In this document: positions 1 through 9,963 of the stretch, piece after piece
How the letters are laid out: each line of letters opens with the position of its first letter
Numbering within the stretch: the stretch's first letter is position 1
Assembly (NCBI RefSeq): GCF_000485595.1
Contig: NW_014577430.1
Location: 1-46,280, forward strand
Direction: 5' to 3'
Source: Priapulus caudatus
Lineage: Eukaryota > Priapulida > Priapulimorpha > Priapulimorphida > Priapulidae
DNA: 46,280 nucleotides
Made by a program: the position numbers and the translations under genes
Notes under the pieces: model-generated
The model's database searches: none
The model's input: only the letters and a program-made list of their open reading frames with translations
Told to the model about the DNA's origin: nothing

Positions 1-464
1 ATGCTAGAAATTTCATGCTTTTCTCATAAAATGCACAATTGTTCTAATATGAGAGCTTATCAACTGTACTATCAGCACATATTCCTGTTGGCTGAGAGAA
101 CTGGCAAACAGCTTTGTGTCCATCTTTTGTCCCTTTCACACCCGTTCCCCCTAGGACCATGTGTTGAGTTGTAGTCAGAGTCATATCATGTTGAAGGCTC
201 TCGATCGATTTATTTAAACCAATTCGTGTTGAATTTCATGGAATAATTTCGGATGCAAGAGATACGTAGGGCATTGCACACACTAAAAAAAAATACACAC
301 CGCCCAGTCATACACCGCACACCGGCCTCACACACACCGCTACCGTGCAGTCCCACACCGGGTACCGCCTACGTCACACCGCCCCACCGTGTGCCTGTCC
401 TCCCCCTCCATCTGCAACACACAAGTACACCGCACGCCCGCCCTTTGCTCCAAGAAACGGTAAT

Positions 465-505
465 GCTAGGGTTAGAATACCAGGGTTAGAATAGGGTTAG
501 AATGG
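465..505 (+). repeat. Degenerate GGGTTAGAA telomere-like repeats
   Basis: Four interrupted copies of GGGTTAGAA or GGGTTAG within about 40 bases; a degraded telomere-type tract. Confidence 0.5.
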
Positions 506-1505
506 TGTATTGACGTTAGTCACACAGCCTGGTCGGGTTAGCCCGCCCTGTGCACAAACTACATGAATAGGTTGACCGGCATTTACAGGTGATTAATAAT
601 AGGCGAAATAGAGTATAGAAACATTATGACTTCAGGGTTCTCCAAGCTTTTAAATTACAGCATGGGCCATGTGGGTGGTACTCAGTACTATGGGGGTCCG
701 GGGGCTCCGTTAGACCCCCCTGAAGCTCTGAGATGCAATCTGGTACACTCTGTGTGTAAATTTGAAGCACTGCATGTGGGGTGAAAATGTTTGTTTTGCA
801 TGGGCAAAGCCATCGGAAAATTCAAAATAATTAATGGGAAAAAAATACCAAAATGTAGGGGTGAACTTGCTGGTTTGCTGGTTCCAAATCGAGTTCACCT
901 CTCATAAATAAAAAAATTTGTCACCATTGACAATGGCAGGAGTGGTCGGTAAGTGTACCAGTCTACTCTACCTCGTGTTAGACTGGGTTACCTGTCTCGT
1001 AATGGTGCCGTTGGAAATTAATTCATGATTTAATTCACGATTAAGATTCCTTGATGAGCTAGAAAACACTCGGATTTGAAGTATGAAAATGAACATTATT
1101 GTGGCAGCTAGCCTACACCAGTTGGTTGGGATTGATTGTCAGTTCAGATGCAAAATATTTAAAGCAAAAGGTTATACACCATAGATTAATTTTGGTATAG
1201 GGGATATATGTATAGTGGGTAATATGGGATAGGGATAGGGTTACTATTTGTACTTGTGTGTGGGACTGCCGTACCCGTAGCATCGAGACCAACGTGTATT
1301 AATTAATTGTTTGAACTTCTCATGTACATACACCAGCATGGCGGCTATGATATTTAGCGTGGCGGGTGCATTTTAGGATGGCGGGGCTCGACGATAGCCT
1401 GGCGGGCCGCCAGGCTATAAGTGCTCTTGGAGAACCTTGGACTTTGGTACATTTCGTGTTTATTTACCATTAAATTTTTTTATTGAGACGTTCCAAGTGC
1501 CTGTG
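506..1505. mobile_element. Partial copy of the CACAGGCACTTGG foldback family, split by a MITE
   Basis: Right half only: GACCGGCATTTACAGG near 574, then after the nested MITE CATTTCGTGTTTATTTACC (about 1449) to the terminal CCAAGTGCCTGTG ending at 1505. Same order as at 4512-4798 and 16999-18047. The left boundary is approximate. Confidence 0.65.
633..1439. mobile_element. hAT-like MITE, 807 bp, 5-bp target duplication, nested in a foldback element
   Basis: Left end CAGGGTTCTCCAAG and right end CTTGGAGAACCTTG form the terminal inverted repeat. It is flanked by the direct repeat GACTT (628-632 and 1440-1444). Five-base duplications with CAGGG ends fit the hAT5 group; no transposase frame is present. 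The sequence on either side (GAAACATTA..., then CATTTCGTGTTTATTTACC) is continuous in other copies of the foldback family at 4512 and 17000, so this insertion split an older element. Confidence 0.85.
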
Positions 1506-1512
1506 GGTTTAG

Positions 1513-1599
1513 CTCTAGTAACTATAGCCCGCGTACAGTTGCCGCTGGCCCGTTGCCGGTTGCCCAGCGGCAACTGTACGCAGGCTATAGTTACTAGAG
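1513..1599. repeat. Hairpin of the CTCTAGTA-CTATAGCC family (copy 1)
   Basis: Long near-perfect inverted repeat: outer arm CTCTAGTAACTATAGCC and an inner stem GCGTACAGTTGCCGCTGG, with a short loop of about 15 bases. It is flanked on both sides by a direct copy of TGTGGGTTTAGCTCTAGTA, of which the left copy overlaps the outer arm. Confidence 0.85.
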
Positions 1600-1644
1600 A
1601 TAGTGTGGGTTTAGCTCTAGTAGTACTAGTACTAGTAGTGCCCG

Positions 1645-2294
1645 TAGGGGAAAACATCAGGTTTAGCGTCGTAAATTAACTTGCAAACGCCACCGCCAGA
1701 TGGCGCTGATGCTGCGTAAATTAGCTTTCTCCACCAGCTTCTCCCCCTCTCGCTCCACTCAGCTTCTCCCCCTCCACCACCAGCCTCTCACCTTTTTCCG
1801 CTTCCTCTCCACCACTTCTCTCGTCTCCACCAGCTTCCTCCTTCTCCCCTTCTCATTCTCCACCAGCCTTCTCCCCCTCGCTGCCTTCTCCCTCACCAGC
1901 TGTCTCCCTCTCTCCCCCCTCTCTTCTACACCAGCGTTCTGCTTCTCCCGATCTCTTTCCCCTTTCTCCTTCTCCAACCAGCTTTCTCCCCCTCTCCTCC
2001 CCAGCTTCTCTCCTCCTCCTTCTCCACCAGCTCCCCTCTCACCCTTTCCTCTATTCTGTCACTAGCTTCTTTCTGACTCCACCCTACTAGTGCTACGCTA
2101 AACTACCTCCCTCCCTCCCCTCGCTTTCCCTCCTCCCTACACTGCTCCGCTTCGCTACCTGTGCCAGAACTAACGGAGAGTGCTGACGGATGTTTCTACT
2201 GATACGACCGGAAACGCCTGATTGACGCGTAGCGCCACCTGGCGTGGTGTTTTGCAAGTTAATTTATAGACGCTAAATTTATGTTTACCCCCTA
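1645..2294. mobile_element. TIR element (TAGGGG ends) with a pyrimidine minisatellite core
   Basis: About 60-bp imperfect terminal inverted repeats: both ends read TAGGGG, then TTTAGCGTC, AAATTAACTTGCAAA and a CCAGRTGGCGCT-like motif. The core (about 1720-2090) is a diverged CT-rich tandem repeat around CTTCTCCACCAG. TAGGGG ends suggest hAT, but I saw no convincing target duplication. The frames through the core are low-complexity. Confidence 0.7.
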
Positions 2295-2490
2295 ACTGCT
2301 ATAATATTATTATTAATTTATTTATATGTATATATTAGTTCAGAAATAGCTAAACGAGCCAGGTCAAACAGAGGTCAGGGTCAGACATCTAGACCTTATC
2401 TGCACTAGTAGTACTATAGTGGGAATCGTGTACCGGGAGAAAATAGCCGAACGGTAGTGGCGCAACTTCGGGTCGCTGCGAGTCCATAAT

Positions 2491-3048
2491 CCAGGAGTAG
2501 AGTAATCAGGGAAGAGTGTGACTTGCAAATAAACAAGGGAAATTCGTCATTTACCAGCCTTAGAATACCTACGATTTACTACGCGTAACTCAACCAACTT
2601 GAGCTCAAATCATACACACTTACATTCGCCTAGCATCGTGCGAAATCGTTTCCTCGTATACGCCCGCAATCCGGAGATACAGACTAAAACGTACGACACG
2701 ATTATCCATTCTGTTGCCATCAATCCGAATGTATTTTCCGCCTAACTCGAAACAAAAGGCAGCTACTAACCACAGCTTGCTCTCTCGGCGAGGCGGTGTG
2801 GCTTGCTGGGAGATTGGACATCGATGCAACACTCGGCGAGCTAATCTGACCTATTTACAGCTGGTATGTATCCGTTAGTAGGACGTATACAAGGAAACGA
2901 TTTTGCACGATGCTAGGCGAATGTACTGTGTATGATTTGAGCTCAAGTTGGTTGAGTTGCGTAGTAAATCGTAGGTATTCTAAGGCTAGTAAATGACGAA
3001 TTTCCCTTGTTTATTGAAGTCACACTCTTTCCCTATTATCTACTCCTG
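2491..3048. mobile_element. Foldback element with about 170-bp arms
   Basis: Arms 2491-2660 and about 2880-3048 are inverted copies (shared motifs include CTTGAGCTCAAATCATACAC and CAAGGGAAATTCGTCATTTA). Ends are CAGGAGTAG and CTACTCCTG; ATAAT lies directly outside both ends (2486-2490 and 3049-3053), a plausible 5-bp target duplication. No transposase. Confidence 0.75.
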
Positions 3049-3082
3049 ATAATACACATGTTTACACATGTATACGCATTGT

Positions 3083-3250
3083 GAACCCTAACCCTAACCC
3101 TAACCCTAACCCTAACCCTAACCCTAATCCTAACCTAACCCTAAACAGAAAAATAAAAAATAAATATAAATAAAAACTAAACAGATGGGATTTGAACCAA
3201 CGACCTTTCAGACGTAACGCGCGTGCTCTACGAGCTAGGCATTTCAGCAT
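3083..3250 (-). mobile_element. tRNA-derived SINE-like unit with a TTAGGG tail
   Basis: On the minus strand an A-box-like TAGCTCGTAGAGCA and a B box GGTTCAAATCC stand at tRNA spacing, but the anticodon stem does not pair, so this is not a functional tRNA. After CCATCTG comes an AT-rich segment, then the TTAGGG array in the place where a SINE tail would lie. Only one copy is visible in this window, so SINE status is inferred from the polymerase III boxes. Confidence 0.55.
3086..3144 (-). repeat. Interstitial telomeric repeat (CCCTAA)n
   Basis: About nine CCCTAA units, the last few degenerate (CCTAATCC, CCTAACC). Read on the minus strand it is TTAGGG, the usual animal telomere repeat. It directly follows an AT-rich stretch attached to a tRNA-like sequence. 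Confidence 0.9.
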
Positions 3251-3341
3251 TATTGAAAATAGCACATGACATATATATGCTAAATAAGCAAATACCCTGG
3301 TATGTAAAATGTGTATTTCTCCCTGGTGCAAAAATCCTATA

Positions 3342-4439
3342 GAGGGTTCCGCGATTGCCCATCCCGATTCAAATTACTCACAATGCAATGCCGCCAGCCA
3401 TGACGGTTTCAGAAACCAGTTTAGACATGGTACAAGTACATTGAGCAACGCACTGTTCTCTGCTAATTTTGTTCGCTTATTAAGCAAATCCATCACAACG
3501 CCGCTCTCCTGCGGTGTTGTCAACTGCAGCAATCGGTATCAGAGAGAGCCACACAGCTTTTTTAGGCTGCCTAGCGTGATCACAACACAAGGTAAAGTGA
3601 AGGACCATGTTAGATTTAGTAAGAATCCAATCTCCGACGGCAACGGAGGCTCAAATTCTATTTACGTTTGAGGCAGGTTTACATTGCCTCCACGCTTTTA
3701 TTTCTATACAACACTCAAAACAACAGAACATCGCAAAGTTACAAAGATGACCACCCGATGGCAGCACGTCTCAATCAATAATAACACATGTCACAATATC
3801 TAACAGTTAGGTAGTCAATTCACGAGATCGTGATGGGCACAAGTTGTGGTCCTCGCTCCATTCTCGTACAGGTGTCGATTCCCAATGCACGCAATTTTCT
3901 CGACATAGCATACTTTGGCTACGTTGTCTAGTGAATCAAAGTACTTGTCCATACTACGTACACCTCAGACAGTTGGCAAATGTGCATACACCAGATGTTA
4001 TAAAACGCTGCGTTTGATAGCTATATGCTGATTATGCAGTAAAATCGGTAAAATTGCTGAACACTCGCAATGTAAACAAACTCAAGTCCATGATATGAAC
4101 ATATGTATGAATATATGTCACATATGAACATATGTGTTGCGTGCAATCTCGCGACGCTAATAAACCTGCATGCAAAGACCTGCAAAACCGGACCTGTACA
4201 ATCATATCAAACTCTAGCACCCCAACACGCGCTGGTAAACCTGTCTGCAGAAGCAGGATCCACTTACTGCTAATATAGATTACTATAATTTAACACTATC
4301 GTATGTACAATCTATCGATGTAAAATCGCTATATATTGCGCATATCGGTAACACGTGTTCGCAATTCTGACTACCAGTATGGCCGGCGGCACGGGATTGT
4401 AGGTAATATTGCTATTTTACTGCAAATCGCGGAACCCTC
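3342..4439. mobile_element. 1.1-kb TIR element with TA flanks and a THAP half-domain
   Basis: Perfect 15-bp inverted ends GAGGGTTCCGCGATT (3342-3356 and 4425-4439), each flanked by TA. Inside, at 3498-3608, lies a truncated THAP-type zinc finger frame. THAP domains occur in P-element and Kolobok transposases, but the flanking TA and the end sequence are not diagnostic of either. The rest has no long frame, so it is a decayed or non-autonomous copy. Confidence 0.7.
3498..3608 (+). pseudogene. Truncated THAP-domain fragment of a transposase
   Basis: The frame reads a C-x4-C finger start (CGVVNCSNR), then SFFRLP and a following glycine, matching the first half of the THAP C2CH module. The second half (W, then C-x2-H) is missing, and the frame stops at 3671. 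It lies inside the 3342-4439 TIR element. Confidence 0.6.
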
Positions 4440-4478
4440 TATAGCCCTTCGCTCCTGCGGCAGAGCGAAGGGCTATAG
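4439..4478. repeat. Hairpin of the CTATAGCC family (copy 3)
   Basis: Arms CTATAGCCCTTCGCT and its complement around CCTGCGGCAG; the right arm continues into TACTAGAG as in the other copies. The left outer arm is replaced by the end of the THAP element, which abuts it. Confidence 0.75.
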
Positions 4479-4511
4479 TACTAGAGCTAGTGTGGGTTAG
4501 ACCTAGCTAGA

Positions 4512-4798
4512 CACAGGCACTTGGAACGTCTCAATGAAAAAAAAAGGTAAATAAACACGAAATGTATTTACTACCAAAGTATTAATGTTTCTCCACTCTA
4601 TTTCGCCGATTATTGCCGATAATCACCTGTAAATGCTGGTCAAATGCTCATCACCCACACCCTGTGTGCAAACAACAAGAATAAGAGCCTAAGAGAACCC
4701 TCTTATTCTTGATGTTTGTGCACAGGGCGTGCGTGCGATGTACTAGTGTGTTGCAGATGAGCATTTGACCGGCATTTACAGGAAATTATCGGCAATAA
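4512..4798. mobile_element. Foldback-family copy, truncated at its right end, just upstream of TRPML
   Basis: Begins CACAGGCACTTGGAACGT, contains inverted arms around 4600-4660 and 4740-4795 (AAATGCTGGTCAAATGCTCATC against GATGAGCATTTGACCGGCAT), and breaks off near 4798. It ends about 65 bp before the TRPML start codon. Confidence 0.7.
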
Positions 4799-4861
4799 AA
4801 ACGCGTAAAATCATAGCATCTGTGTTTTTGCAGCTACCTGCCGTGTGCGTATCCCGTTGCC

Positions 4862-6688
4862 ATGACATCGGAGAGCGACGACGAGATGGACAGCATTGTT
4901 GGGCGGGCCTTTGCTGGGACAGAGTCCAACGTTGGGTCGTGCGAGGGTGCTACCCCAACACGCCTCTTCTCCGTGAACTCGAGCTGTGAGTCCCTCCACG
5001 CTGAGGAATGCCTGCGGCGGCGGCTCAAGTTTCACTTTCTGGACCCGCTTGACAAGTGGCGTGCGCGTCACCGCTGTCCGTGGAAGCTCATTGTCCAGCT
5101 GCTGAAGCTCGTTGTCGTCACCGCTCAGCTCATACAGTTTGTCAACGCGCGCTACTCGTACGCCGACTTCGTCACAGGCAACATGATCGCCTTCGAGCAC
5201 CTCTTCCTACGTGGCTGGGATGCTGCGCGCGAGACCAATGCCTACCCGCCGTCAACCGGCGCCTATGCACTCTACGAAGTCGACGAATTCTACGAACACC
5301 TGGACCACGCCGTAACGCGCTACCACGCGGTAGAGCACATCTCCATCGGCATGTATGCGTACGCCAATGCTACTGGCGCTGCAACGTTCTGCCAGACGAG
5401 CTATGCTGGGCATGCGGCGAGGGGAGGCCGGCGGTGGCCACACGAGACCGCCTGCGTGGCGGTGCTGCCTTGGGACACGATCAACAAGACGTTTACGTTC
5501 TCGTCGCGCGAGTTCCTTGCCGCCGCCAACGTCTCCATTGATTTCAGCTACCTCGTGTCGGCGACGCTCTCTCTGCGTCTCACTGCTGTCCACCTGAAGA
5601 CAGCATCACCGTACGAGATGCCCGACTGCTTTGAGTTTGACATCGAGATCCTCTACGACAATGTGGCGCACAACGGTCAGCTGCCCGTCTCGCTGACAAC
5701 GTCGCAACAGCGGCGTGACTGCACTGGTGACGATGCCGCAGCCGATGACGACGACGTCGTCACTGCTGCTGACGACGAGGGTGACGGGGCGGACCTGACG
5801 AAGACAAAGGCAGCACTCGTGCTGCTGCTCAACATCATTGTCGTGGTTATCTGCATCGCGTCAGCTGTCCTCTGCCTGCGCTCGATCGTGCTTGCATTGC
5901 AGCTCCGCCGCGAGACGGCTGCGTTTTTCCGTGAGCACTTTGGCCGCGAGCTGTCGCCATCTGACCGTGCCGCATTCGTCAACCTCTGGTACGTGATGAT
6001 TGTTGTCAATGATGTGCTCATTGTCGTGGGAACGGTCATCCGCATGCAGATCGACTACAAGCGCAGTGACAGCTACGATGGCTGCAGTATCATGCTCGGC
6101 ACGGGCAACTTGCTTGGCTGGGTTGGCTTGCTGCGCTACCTTAAGTTCTTTCCAAAGTACAACGTGCTGATCCTGACGCTGCGCCGCGCGCTGCCCAACG
6201 TGCTGCGCTTCCTAGCGTGCGGCCTGCTCATGTACTGCGGCTTTACGCTGTGCGGCTGGGCCGTACTCGGGCCGCACCACCGCAAGTTTGCCTCGGTCAG
6301 CGTGACGGCCGAGTGCCTCTTTGCGCTTATCAATGGCGACGACATGTTTGCGACATTTGCGGCGGCGAGCAGCACGCACGCAGGCACTCTCGTGTCGACA
6401 TTCGCGAGGCTGTACCTCTATGTCTTCATCAGCCTCTTCATCTACGTAGTGCTCAGCCTCGTGCTCGCGATCATCCTTGACTCGTACGAGACAATCAAGG
6501 AGTACTATGAGAACGGCTGGCCGAAGAGCGACCTGTCAGAATTCATCGATCGCTGCACGGACGCTCCGTCGTCTGGCGTCTTCCGCGAGCACTGCAATTC
6601 GTGGTGGATGAAGTACTGCACGTGCCGACGTGCGCGGAGCACTGGCAGCTCCACCGAACGATCGCCGCTGCTCCCCCCTCCACCGTGA
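4862..6688 (+). CDS. trpml: TRPML (mucolipin) lysosomal cation channel, complete, single coding exon
   Basis: A 608-residue uninterrupted frame with the full mucolipin plan. There is a polybasic stretch at residues 52-76 (phosphoinositide-binding region in the family) and TM1 at about 75-95. A long lumenal loop (96-312) follows, with N-glycosylation sequons at N169, N208 and N223. TM2 is near 317-340, TM3-TM5 lie between about 373 and 470, and the pore has the family selectivity filter NGDDMF at 491-496. TM6 is at about 515-540. The tail ends in an acidic dileucine signal (E599 with L603-L604) like the lysosome-sorting signals of the family, preceded by Cys586 and Cys588. Known family role: late endosome/lysosome Ca2+, Fe2+ and Na+ release, PI(3,5)P2-gated. 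The start has a good context (G at -3). Oddities: no introns, GC-rich third positions, and an acidic lumenal patch at 289-311. A 5' UTR intron acceptor is possible at 4822-4832. A retrogene origin is inference; the paralogue cannot be assigned. Confidence 0.95.
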   Translation: MTSESDDEMDSIVGRAFAGTESNVGSCEGATPTRLFSVNSSCESLHAEECLRRRLKFHFLDPLDKWRARHRCPWKLIVQLLKLVVVTAQLIQFVNARYSYADFVTGNMIAFEHLFLRGWDAARETNAYPPSTGAYALYEVDEFYEHLDHAVTRYHAVEHISIGMYAYANATGAATFCQTSYAGHAARGGRRWPHETACVAVLPWDTINKTFTFSSREFLAAANVSIDFSYLVSATLSLRLTAVHLKTASPYEMPDCFEFDIEILYDNVAHNGQLPVSLTTSQQRRDCTGDDAAADDDDVVTAADDEGDGADLTKTKAALVLLLNIIVVVICIASAVLCLRSIVLALQLRRETAAFFREHFGRELSPSDRAAFVNLWYVMIVVNDVLIVVGTVIRMQIDYKRSDSYDGCSIMLGTGNLLGWVGLLRYLKFFPKYNVLILTLRRALPNVLRFLACGLLMYCGFTLCGWAVLGPHHRKFASVSVTAECLFALINGDDMFATFAAASSTHAGTLVSTFARLYLYVFISLFIYVVLSLVLAIILDSYETIKEYYENGWPKSDLSEFIDRCTDAPSSGVFREHCNSWWMKYCTCRRARSTGSSTERSPLLPPPP

Positions 6689-6689
6689 A

Positions 6690-7150
6690 CACACGCCTCT
6701 CCTGCAGTAATACACGCCCCTCCCTCAGTCATGTACGTCCTTCCCTCAGTAACGCATTCCTCACCCTTAGAAGGGCATTCTCCCCCTGTTCGCATGGCCC
6801 TTCTGAACGCATGCGCGCCCCTCTTTCCTGATCTTGTGTTCCTTCTCCTTGAATGTATGCCACTCCATCTTGAACTCGTGCCCCTCCTTCCTAAATTCAT
6901 GTCCCTCTCTCCTGAACGCACTCGCCTCCCTCTGAAATGCATACAACTACCTCCTCAACGCATGCCCCTCCCTCTTCAATGCATAAACCTACCCCCTGAA
7001 CTTGTGCCCCTCCCTCCTGAGTGCATGTCGCCCCCCTCTCGTGTCCCTCCTCTTGAATGCACGCCCCACCGTTCTGAATGCACGCCCCTACCTCCTGAGT
7101 GTGCACGTTCTTCCTCAGTGCACCCCTCTCCCTCCTGAATGCACAGCCCT
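6690..7150 (+). repeat. 21-bp minisatellite directly after the TRPML stop
   Basis: About 20 diverged copies of a unit near CATGCCCCTCCCTCCTGAATG, starting within three bases of the stop codon. Because 21 is divisible by three, several frames stay open on both strands as seven-residue repeats; these are artefacts, not genes. It probably forms part of the 3' UTR. Confidence 0.85.
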
Positions 7151-7531
7151 CGCTCCGACATGATAGTAACATCAAATATATTTATCGGTGTTGCTCTCCG
7201 GTGTTGGAATTTTTAATGTTTAGATAAAGGAGATTTTAGGTTTTCCTTGAGGAATTTGAAAATAATGGTGAAGTCATGTGCAATTTTATTGTGAAATCCC
7301 AATTTATGGTATAGAATGATTAGGTAGTGTTATGATATTATGTATGATGTACAATTATCTTTTGTATATATTGAATGAGTGCTTATGTAATGGTACCTTA
7401 ATGAAATTCTGTCATCTGTGTTACCTCGTGATCACCCGTTAACTAGAAAGAACGTGATTTATTTATATAACAAAGAATAACGTCCAGAACCTAATGGGTT
7501 CGGATCTGTCATCACTTGCTTTTCAAATATC

Positions 7532-8003
7532 CAGGGGCGGATCCAGGGCTGAAGCTAGACAGTATTTTTCCAGATTTTGAGGGCACATTCCTCAAAAAGG
7601 GCACACCACCCCACAGTGGGTGGCAAATTTCAAAATTTCAAGGGTCCCTGGGCACAACAAAAATGAGCACCATTTGAGCCCACATTTAGTCAAGCAGCAA
7701 TAGCTAAAAACCATATGGAATTTTATTTCTGCTTTATTTTGCCTGCGCTTTGCATACCAGCAATGAATGCAGAATGATTCAAGCACTTCCCTTCTTTTTC
7801 AGATATCAAAGCTAGTTTTGTTACCATGTAAAATTTTGATTTCCTGTCCTGTCAATGAATCAGAAGAAAAAGAAAACAAATAAAGAATATAGCCAAATTC
7901 CATCAAATTGTTTTCTGTATTTTTGAGCGCAAACTTTCGAAGGGCACTTTTAAATCTAGACCGTATTTCCCAATACGGCAAATACGGTCTGAATCCGCCC
8001 CTG
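7532..8003. mobile_element. hAT-like MITE, 472 bp, target duplication ATATC
   Basis: Ends CAGGGGCGGATCCAG and CTGAATCCGCCCCTG; ATATC is duplicated directly outside (7527-7531 and 8004-8008). CAGGGGCGGATCC is a widespread hAT terminal sequence. No transposase frame. Confidence 0.88.
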
Positions 8004-9211
8004 ATATCTGTCGCACCTAGATGAATGACATAAGCTGTACGATAAGTGTCAGATAACACTTCGGTAACGTCAGGGAACAATTTCCAGCCAAAAATTTGCA
8101 AAGCAAATGTGCTATACAAAATAAATTTTGCATAGCAATTGGATAAATTTGTATAGCATTTTTTTTCAGACAATCAGTGCAAATTTACACCGCAGTGCAT
8201 GCTTGGCGTGTTATCGTGTCTGCCTGTGACAGGCACAGCTAGCTTAAGCCTAGGACACACTAGCGATTCTGCACGCTGCCCGGCAGCGTTTAAACAGCGT
8301 GCGAGCTTGGCACTCGTCCGCTCGCCAATGTCGAGTGAAAATAATATGGGGCCGGGCGAGTGAAAGCTAAAGCTGACTCGCCCATGTTGGCGAGTAAAAA
8401 TAATTGTCTAGAACTTTAATCAAATGTTGGTTCCTTACGTTATATATCCAAACATTGATGAAATACAGTTCTAGCGATTGTGAAGGGCGGCTATCTGACT
8501 CCTCGACCACGACATCCTCACTTTATATTATCAAAGGTCGCCGAAGAAAGCAGCCCGCGAGAGCGTGCAGCGCCAGCACAGCGTGGCTGTGTATACGTGC
8601 CTGGGGCGGCATATTGATTGATGTACGGGGGGGGGGGGGGAGTGCAGGATTGTTTAAAAGTCACGTTGGCCGTGGTGTTAACAAATCAATAAAATCGGCG
8701 TAACGTGGCATTTCATTGACGCGGCAAAGCAGCCCGAGAATAAAAGTAAATTGTAAACATGTATGTTTCCGTTTACATCTCGCATGGGCTGCATCGCACA
8801 ACTGCGATTCATAAAAAAATATGCGTAGCAAATGGCTGAAAATACATCGCGAATTGCGATGCGATACCGGGAAAATTATTCCCTGAACGTGTATGGTACT
8901 AAATTTATATCACTCATTGTAGTGTGGCAGGAGTTTTATAGCTACATCTATCTACATTTACGATGTCCACTGGTATCGTACCGGTACCCAACGTGATAAG
9001 AATTTATAAATATATATCGTCCGACTTGAAATATTCGGTTGCCTAGAATGGTTCGTGTGATGGATGTCAGTTTATTGTGGGTTCACGCAGTTTCACGTGG
9101 ATGGAAAGATGGTTTTGTTACACGTGTGTTCCAAGCTTGTCCGTTGACTCAACAATGGTCCATAAATTGTGAATTGCTCCTAGTTTCCCGATGTAAATGC
9201 ATTGTCGGTAA
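8004..9211. other. Intergenic, no gene seen
   Basis: No coding frame with recognisable homology. It holds the repeat at 8546-8690 and a short segment (about 8310-8400) with three GCGAGT motifs. Base composition is AT-rich and unstructured otherwise. Confidence 0.5.
8546..8690. repeat. Dispersed repeat shared with 24430-24550
   Basis: Both places read AGC(A/G)GCCCGCGAG, then TACGTGCCTG, GGGGCGGCAT, ATTGATTG, a poly-G run and GATTGTTT in the same order. Ends are not defined. Confidence 0.6.
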
Positions 9212-9480
9212 GCTCTCAGGGGCGTAGCCTGCCGGGGGCAGCTGCCACCTAGATTTGGAGCAAAATTAAAAAAATAAATTGTTCTACTAAAAGAGAATTG
9301 TCGTAGTCAGAAACAAGGCTGTACATGTACTCAAAAGTGCCTCAAATACCATCTCCTGCGATCTACATTTTCAAAATTTTCTGTGGGAGGACCCCCAGAC
9401 CCCCCATCCGGTTCCTCACCCCCTTGAAACCCTGGATCCGCCACTGCCCCCCCCCTAGGAATTTGCTCAGCCCACTGCCC
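9212..9480. mobile_element. Rearranged hAT-like remnant
   Basis: Starts CAGGGGCGTAGCC and contains GGAGGACCCCCAGACCCCCC and CCTGGATCCGCCACTGCC, segments typical of the ends of hAT MITEs, but the terminal repeats do not match each other and no target duplication is seen. Confidence 0.5.
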
Positions 9481-9819
9481 TGGCTCACGCACGTACATGT
9501 TGAGGTTACATTTGTAGATTGCTACGTTGATTTCGTGTGCTAATCAGTCTCCTGGCAGTTTTATGCGTGGTGACCGCACCATAATGTACGAATTACAGAT
9601 TTCCATTGATTAAAAAAAATATTCACGACCTACAGGTGCTATTAATCTCGTTTCCCTGTGAATTGCCGATGTATCCCCCCATCCTAGCTTTGTGGTCTGT
9701 ATTGTGTGGTGGTAGATGATAAAATAGCAGTAGGAGGAGTACATGTATATTGATACTCTGTTCAGGGACTTCTGATAACATAATTATGTACCTTGAACCA
9801 AGACCATGTATATTCAAGA

Positions 9820-9880
9820 TATCAAGAGCTAATAATACCTATTATTACCTAGGTATTATTAGCTCTTGAAGAGATGTATA
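9820..9880. repeat. Short palindrome AGAGCTAATAATACCTA
   Basis: ATCAAGAGCTAATAATACCT is followed by its inverted copy within about 10 bases (9822-9868). A cruciform-prone site; no other context. Confidence 0.55.
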
Positions 9881-9963
9881 GATATTTTCCTGACGGAGAT
9901 GACAGTATTACTAGAAAACGCTCGACCTGTTTATACACAATCGCACCTTCTCGTTGCTATGTC

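Noticed and set aside
3186-3245. Functional tRNA gene
   Set aside because: A and B boxes are present but the anticodon stem does not pair; treated as tRNA-derived repeat.
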